The notes under the pieces were generated by a model. The model searched no databases. It was not told the origin of the DNA and worked only from the letters and a program-made list of their open reading frames with translations. A DNA stretch of 64,000 nucleotides from Diplonema papillatum (lineage: Eukaryota > Euglenozoa > Diplonemea > Diplonemida > Diplonemidae): assembly GCA_030068145.1 (NCBI GenBank), contig JAPJBO010000339.1:124001-188000 (forward strand), read 5' to 3'. The position numbers were made by a program, and so were the translations under genes. Of this stretch, positions 59,994 through 64,000 are shown piece by piece. Position 1 is the stretch's first letter; each line of letters opens with the position of its first letter.

Positions 59994-60620
59994 GATGTGT
60001 CCACGAAGGGCAGAGAGAACCTGTACGAGATGCGCCTCCCAATCCGGCAACCGGCCGCGGCAGAGCTACCGCAGCCGGACCATCCAACCCTTGAACACAG
60101 TGACTCGGACGAGGGAGTTCCCTCGTTCGTCCTGCAAGCCTTGAGGGCCACCGCACGACCGGTTGAGGCGTACTGCACTCCCCGCGACCTCATGCTAGTG
60201 TATCCGTCCGAGGCGGCGGTCCGCAGCATCAGGCCCGACTTTGTGGCCCTGGGGAGATACAGCCGGTACATCATCGTCACCGCGCCACCTGCGGGGTCGG
60301 ACCGAAGCGGCGGAGGAGAAGAAGAGGCGGAGCTCCAGCAATCGGGCGAAGCGGGAGGGGCCACCGACTTCGTGTCGAGGTTCTTTTGTCCCAACGACGC
60401 GGTTCCCGAGGATCCCGTGACGGGCTCAGCCCACTGCACCTTGGCCCCCTACTGGGCGGCGCGGCTGGGCAAGACGGACCTCGTCGGGTACCAGGCCTCT
60501 GAACGGGGCGGCCTCCTGCGGGTGAAGGTGGTGGCGGAGAAGCAGGCGATCTTTGTCAGCGGCCAGGCATGTATCTTCGCCTCCGGCCACATGAATCCCT
60601 TGCCGACGCTGGCTTCGTAA
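59670..60620 (+). CDS. PhzF-family isomerase/epimerase-like protein, 316 residues
   Basis: PhzF fold enzymes (diaminopimelate-epimerase-like) include PhzF of phenazine synthesis and many eukaryotic homologues of unknown substrate (yeast YHI9, animal PBLD/MAWBP). Both half-domains are complete. Glu45, in SETAY, sits at the position of the catalytic Glu of PhzF. GEIDLCGHAT at 71-80 and EDPVTGSAHC at 247-256 are the two signature strands around the active site. The start ATG gives MLRYWHVDAF, the usual N-terminus (…VDAFT..PF.GNPAAV). An acidic, Gly-rich insertion at about 206-232 lengthens a surface loop compared with typical 260-300-residue members. Stop TAA at 60618-60620. There are no phenazine genes nearby, so the substrate is unknown. 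Confidence 0.88.
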   Translation: MLRYWHVDAFAAKPFDGNPAIVVELVEELPDALLHAIAKEMNQSETAYVLPPTATAGSAALPMLRWFTSEGEIDLCGHATLASAHVYLTQIDPSKTKVTFDTKFSGRLDVSTKGRENLYEMRLPIRQPAAAELPQPDHPTLEHSDSDEGVPSFVLQALRATARPVEAYCTPRDLMLVYPSEAAVRSIRPDFVALGRYSRYIIVTAPPAGSDRSGGGEEEAELQQSGEAGGATDFVSRFFCPNDAVPEDPVTGSAHCTLAPYWAARLGKTDLVGYQASERGGLLRVKVVAEKQAIFVSGQACIFASGHMNPLPTLAS

Positions 60621-60930
60621 GGGAGGTCATCAGACTTTTAAACTCCGTCGTTTCGGTCATCACAACTGCGTGGGCAGCAATCACGAGTCCCAAGGGGGTT
60701 ACCGAACCGGTGTCTTTCGGTCGTTTCGGTCATCACAACTGCATGGGCAGCAATCACGAGTCCCAAGGGGCGGCGTCTTTGTTCCAAATTGTTCTTTCTG
60801 AATGAATGCCACCTCAACGCAAAGCAACATTGTCAACAACAAACAAGTAAAATAATGCAACAAACCTGCGCGTTTCTTTTCCGCGCGCAGTACAGAGCAC
60901 GAAAATAGCGCCGCCTACGCGAAACCTCGA
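60621..60930. repeat. PhzF 3' flank with 74-bp tandem duplication
   Basis: cgtttcggtcatcacaactg recurs at 60650 and 60724, followed each time by tgggcagcaatcacgagtcc. The rest is AT-richer and gene-free. Confidence 0.8.
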
Positions 60931-61190
60931 AGTGTGAGTTTGTTGGATTGCGCCTGGGAACTTTTTGCATCTTGTCTCTACGACTATATCCTACGTCGTT
61001 TGTTTGCTACCCCCCCTGCGAAGTTCAATCCTTCGGCTACAAAATTGGCCGTCATCCCGCGATACATCATTCAGGCAGGGGGGAACAAACGAGGATGCGA
61101 GAGCTGGCTTCTAAGCGCCGGTCACTCCTCTGCGTTGCTCACACGCTGCGTCAGGAGCCCTCTGAAGCCATCTGGAGGCACTCCGTCTAT

Positions 61191-61680
61191 AGGACGAGCT
61201 GCAGAATGAAGAAAAAGCGATTCGCTCAGCTGCGGGACTGCTGTTCAACCACCAGGTTGCGTTCATACGGAAGCGCCGCTGCTTTGATTGCCTGCGCTGC
61301 TGTTGCGTCGGACTGCCCGAGGAAGGCAGGTGGGAGGTCTCTGAGGCTGCCGTCGGACTGCCCGAGGAAGGCAGGTGGGAGGTCTCTGAGGCTACCGTCG
61401 GACTGCCCGAGGAAGGCAGGTGGAAGGTCTCTGAGGCTGCCGTCGGACTGCCCGAGGAAGGCAGGTGGGAGGTCTCTGAGGCTGCCGTCGGACTGCCCGA
61501 GCCTCCGCTTTGGCATCTCTATGCTCTCGACGGACAAGTTCTTCGTGAGTTCAGACGTTCTCGTTTCGGAGTGTTCGATCTCCGATGGATCCTGTTCGGT
61601 CGTTCGGTCAGGGGATGCAGAGGGCTTCGGCGCACTGGCCAAAAATTACAACACGATGGCGATCGCCTGATGTTCCAGCG
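61191..61680 (+). CDS. Possible exon with 15-residue VGLPEEGRWEVSEAA repeats
   Basis: Starting after a tctatag that could be a 3' splice site, one frame stays open for about 165 codons: DELQNEEKAIRSAAGLLFNH, QVAFIRKRRCFDCL, then five 15-residue repeats, then PPLWHLYALDGQVLREF and RSRFGVFDLRW. The first part, with L..H...FIRKRRC, faintly recalls the core of GINS subunit PSF1 (LxxHxxLIRNKRC), but the match is short and the rest disagrees. An alternative frame is also open through the repeats (LPSDCPRKAGGRSLR), since 45 is a multiple of three. Status uncertain. Confidence 0.28.
61306..61500. repeat. 45-bp minisatellite, four full copies and a partial
   Basis: Units of gtcggactgcccgaggaagg, then caggtgggaggtctctgagg, then ctgcc; the single base changes are seen in ctaccg and tggaagg. 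Confidence 0.95.
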
Positions 61681-62490
61681 GGCCGGCATGTCTTCTTCAC
61701 CCAGGGGAAGAAACGTATGTTGTTGAGGCGAATCGATAGAACGAATGGCGAATACACCGAAACCCATTGCCGGCGAATACGGAGGTCTCTGAGATTGCCA
61801 TCGGACTGCCCAAAAAGCCGCTGCTTGGCATCACTTATGCTCGCGTGCGACAAGTTCTTCGCGAGTTCAGAAGTTCCGTTTCGGAATGTTCGATCTCCGA
61901 TGGATCCTGTTGCGTCGTTTCGGGGTCGGTGTCGGGGGATGCAGAGGGCTTCGGTGCATTGGCCGAAAATCACATCACGAAGGCGATCGCCTGATGATCC
62001 AGTGGACCGGCATGTCTTCTTCACCTAGAGTCAAACTCAACAGGGTCTTCTTTTCCCGCTGACAGTTTCAAGTCCGTTTCCTTGACTGCTGTTTCGCCAA
62101 ATAGTAGGTAGGGACAGAAGGAATCTCATTGGTCTATTCATGCGCGTCCAGCGGAAGGAGGACGCTGTAAAGGCGAATCGATAGAACGAATGGCGACTCC
62201 ACCGAAACCATTGCCGGTGAATACGGAGGTCTCTGGGATTGCCGTCGGACTGCCCGAGCCTCCGCTTGGCATCTTTATGCACTCGCCGGACAAGTTCTTC
62301 GTGAGTTCAGACGTTCTCGTTTCGGAGTGTTCGATCTCCGATGGATTCTGTTCGGTCGTGCGGTCAGGGGATCGGCGCATTGGCCAAAAAATACAACACG
62401 ATGGCGATCGGATCGCCTGATGTTCCAGCGGGCCGGCATGTCTTCTTCACCCAGGGGAAGAAAAATACGTTGTTGAGGAGAATCGATAGA
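61498..62490 (+). repeat. Three diverged copies of a 300-450-bp unit
   Basis: Copies start at about 61498, 61800 and 62250 with ggactgcccgagcctccgct. They share gacaagttcttcg, gagtgttcgatctccgatgg and ggccggcatgtcttcttcac. The second has tgcccaaaaagccgc and extra bases, and 62035-62150 is unrelated insertion. Reading frames differ between copies, so most of this is no longer coding. Confidence 0.85.
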
Positions 62491-62499
62491 AGAATGGCG

Positions 62500-63300
62500 A
62501 CTGCACCGGCACTCTGCCACCACGACGCATACACTGTCTCCGACGACATCAGTGAGCGAAACCGCAAGTCGTTCGGATACTGCGACCTCACAACGCCCAG
62601 TGCATCCGACATGGTGTCGCCGCAGCCAGCCGAAACCGCTTCGGTGAGCGTGACAGGAAGCGACTCTGCCACCACGACGCATACACTGTCTCCAACGACA
62701 TCAGTGAGCGAAACTGCAAGTCGTTCGGGTACTGAGACTACAGAAGCGACCCACGGCGTCCGCGACAAAGTCCGACAAAGTCTGTTCCCGCGACCTCACA
62801 ACGCCCAGTGCATTCGACACGGAGTCGCCGCAGCCAGCCGAAACCGCTTCGGTGAGCGTGGCAGGAAGCGACTCTGCCACCACGACGCATACACTGTCTC
62901 CAACGACATCAGTGAGCGAAACTGCAAGTCGTTCGGGTACTGAGACTACAGAAGCGACCCACGGCGTCCGCGACAAAGTCTGTTCCCGCGACCTCACAAC
63001 GCCCAGTGCATTCGACACGGAGTCGCCGCAGCCAGCCGAAACCGCTTCGGTGAGCGTGACAGGAAGCGACTCTGCCACCACGACGCATACACTGTCTCCA
63101 ACGACATCAGTGAGCGAAACTGCGAGTCGTTCGGGTACTGAGACTGCAGAAGCGACTCAGACGGCGCCGCGACACGAAGTCCGACAAAGTCCGCCCCTGC
63201 GACCTCGACCCCAACGCCGACTGCATCCGACACTGAGTCGCCGCAGCCAACCGACACCGCTTCGGTGAGCGTGGCGACCCCCAGCATCGACGCCGACGAC
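62500..63300 (+). repeat. About 200-bp Ser/Thr-rich coding-like repeats
   Basis: Four units encode, in one frame each, SATTTHTLSPTTSVSETASR followed by SGTETTEATHGVRDK and SPQPAETASVSV. Such Ser/Thr repeats are typical of heavily O-glycosylated (mucin-like) surface proteins. A 10-base duplication at about 62770 (gtccgacaaa) and a missing segment in the first unit break the frame between units. As it stands this is a decayed or intron-interrupted coding region, not one clean gene. Confidence 0.6.
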
Positions 63301-63665
63301 ATCAGTAAGTGCGTCGCGGAGTATATAGAGAGAGCTCGGGTTCTCGACCCTGAGGCCATCATGACGAGCAAAAGCAGGTGGAAGCCCGCAAGAAGCCGAA
63401 GCCGCAGCAACCGCCTGCGAACGAGGAGCGCACACCAAAGGTGGGCAGCCCACGAACCCAACAGAAGCGGAGCCGTGAAGACGAGCAAGCGAAGGCAAGG
63501 AACATAGAGACGTCGAGATCTCCTGCCGCGGGGACAACCCGCGAGGGAGAAAAAGAAGTGCGCCGAATCATCTGGTGCTTCCTCGGGCTCGTCGGACTCC
63601 ACAGCGGACGTGAAGCGCGCACCAGTACGCGGGGCAAGAAGCCACCGAAGCATGTCACGACGTGT
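63301..63665 (+). CDS. Possible last exon(s) after the Ser/Thr-rich repeats
   Basis: A good donor-like word (acatcagtaagtg, 63299-63311) and an acceptor-like agcaaaagcag before 63375 would join the Ser/Thr reading to a Lys/Arg/Glu-rich frame. That frame contains QQPPANEERTP and KRSREDEQAKARNIE, then a hydrophobic IIWCFLGLVGLHSG, and a stop at 63677. The joining is inference. The frame may instead be chance. Confidence 0.2.
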
Positions 63666-63667
63666 GC

Positions 63668-63745
63668 AAAGGGGTAGTCTGCAGCGACTTGTGCAGTCTA
63701 TCGTCACAGATTGTTGCTGCGTGTGTAGTTCAAACACGCCCTTCT
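63668..63745 (+). promoter_or_regulatory. Repeat E upstream of the terminal poly-Gln frame
   Basis: It matches 15608-15680 (tagtctgcagcgacttgtgc, tctatcgtcacagattgttg, agttcaaaca) and, as there, precedes an ATG-led frame on the same strand (72 bases before 63817). Confidence 0.35.
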
Positions 63746-63816
63746 AGAGCCCCGAAGAGTGCTACGTAGGTATGATATCTACTGCGTGGTAGTACCGTCC
63801 GCAGGAGGTGCACATA

Positions 63817-64000
63817 ATGTGGGCGTCTGCACTTTCTTTCGACGCCGACGCCCGGGCCGGGTTCCGCGGTGCGGCGGCTTTCGGCTCCGTCCCACGCGGC
63901 GGAGACCGCAGTGGCATGGCTCCCTTCGTACGGCGTGGTCCACAGCAGCAGCAGCAGCAGCAGCAGCAGAACTCACACCGTGAGTACCTTGTCCAAGTGA
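63817..64000 (+). CDS. Start of a poly-Gln-containing protein, cut by the window edge
   Basis: ATG 63817 opens MWASALSFDADARAGFRGAA, then FGSVPRGGDRSGMAPFVRRG, then about ten Gln from a (CAG)n run (63941-63969), and it is still open at the last base. GC-ending codons resemble the clear genes. The family cannot be told from 61 codons. Confidence 0.4.
   Translation, partial: MWASALSFDADARAGFRGAAAFGSVPRGGDRSGMAPFVRRGPQQQQQQQQQNSHREYLVQV

Noticed and set aside
1-64000. Autonomous transposon or retroelement
   Set aside because: I looked for reverse transcriptase (YxDD), integrase, transposase, helitron helicase and tyrosine recombinase text in the long frames and found none.

Overview
This is nuclear DNA of a single-celled eukaryote. 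Evidence: a five-exon importin-beta gene with GT-AG introns, a SYS1-type Golgi membrane protein, scattered pieces of cytoplasmic LSU and SSU rRNA, and very abundant satellite DNA. There are no operons, Shine-Dalgarno sites or prokaryotic mobile genes. The SSU 5' end (44650-44905, minus strand) and the LSU 5' end (28886 onward) carry wording (TTTCAAGGATTAAGCCATG; CATATCACTCAG) that I recall from euglenozoan rRNAs, so a euglenozoan such as a diplonemid is my best guess. That guess comes from memory and is held loosely.

Layout. 0-7.4 kb: 33-bp and 92-bp minisatellites, an array mixing an exon-like segment with LSU D1 pieces, and a 330-bp tandem duplication. 7.4-12.3 kb: a SYS1 gene whose first-exon region is duplicated upstream and whose last 26 codons plus 3' flank are amplified downstream as 242-bp units and dispersed. 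12.4-15.3 kb: a block with inverted ends, inverted 20-bp minisatellites and a G-rich telomere-like array. 15.9-24.95 kb: one 3,024-codon repetitive reading frame, followed after 4 bp by a 50-bp satellite. 26-28 kb: 97-bp repeats, an LSU piece and a 56-bp-arm hairpin. 28.2-38.87 kb: importin beta, preceded by four broken copies of its own 5' end. One broken copy is interrupted by 169 bp of LSU rDNA. The introns hold an 11-bp satellite of about 124 near-perfect copies and large rRNA pieces. 39-51 kb: gene-poor mosaic of dispersed repeats and rRNA fragments. 51.0-53.9 kb: a predicted N-myristoylated PH-like/PDZ protein with its 3' end duplicated behind a 31-bp minisatellite. 54-58 kb: more mosaic. 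58.8-60.6 kb: a PhzF-family gene with a broken copy of its 5' half in tandem upstream. 61-64 kb: coding-like repeats, including a Ser/Thr-rich mucin-like array, and the start of a poly-Gln frame running off the window.

The genes do not form a functional cluster: nuclear import, Golgi trafficking, a PhzF isomerase-like enzyme and a membrane scaffold candidate. What unites the window is how it was built. Every recognisable gene has partial tandem copies of one or both ends, and ribosomal DNA fragments are inserted in at least 12 places, including inside a gene copy and inside introns. I saw no reverse transcriptase, transposase, integrase or CRISPR.
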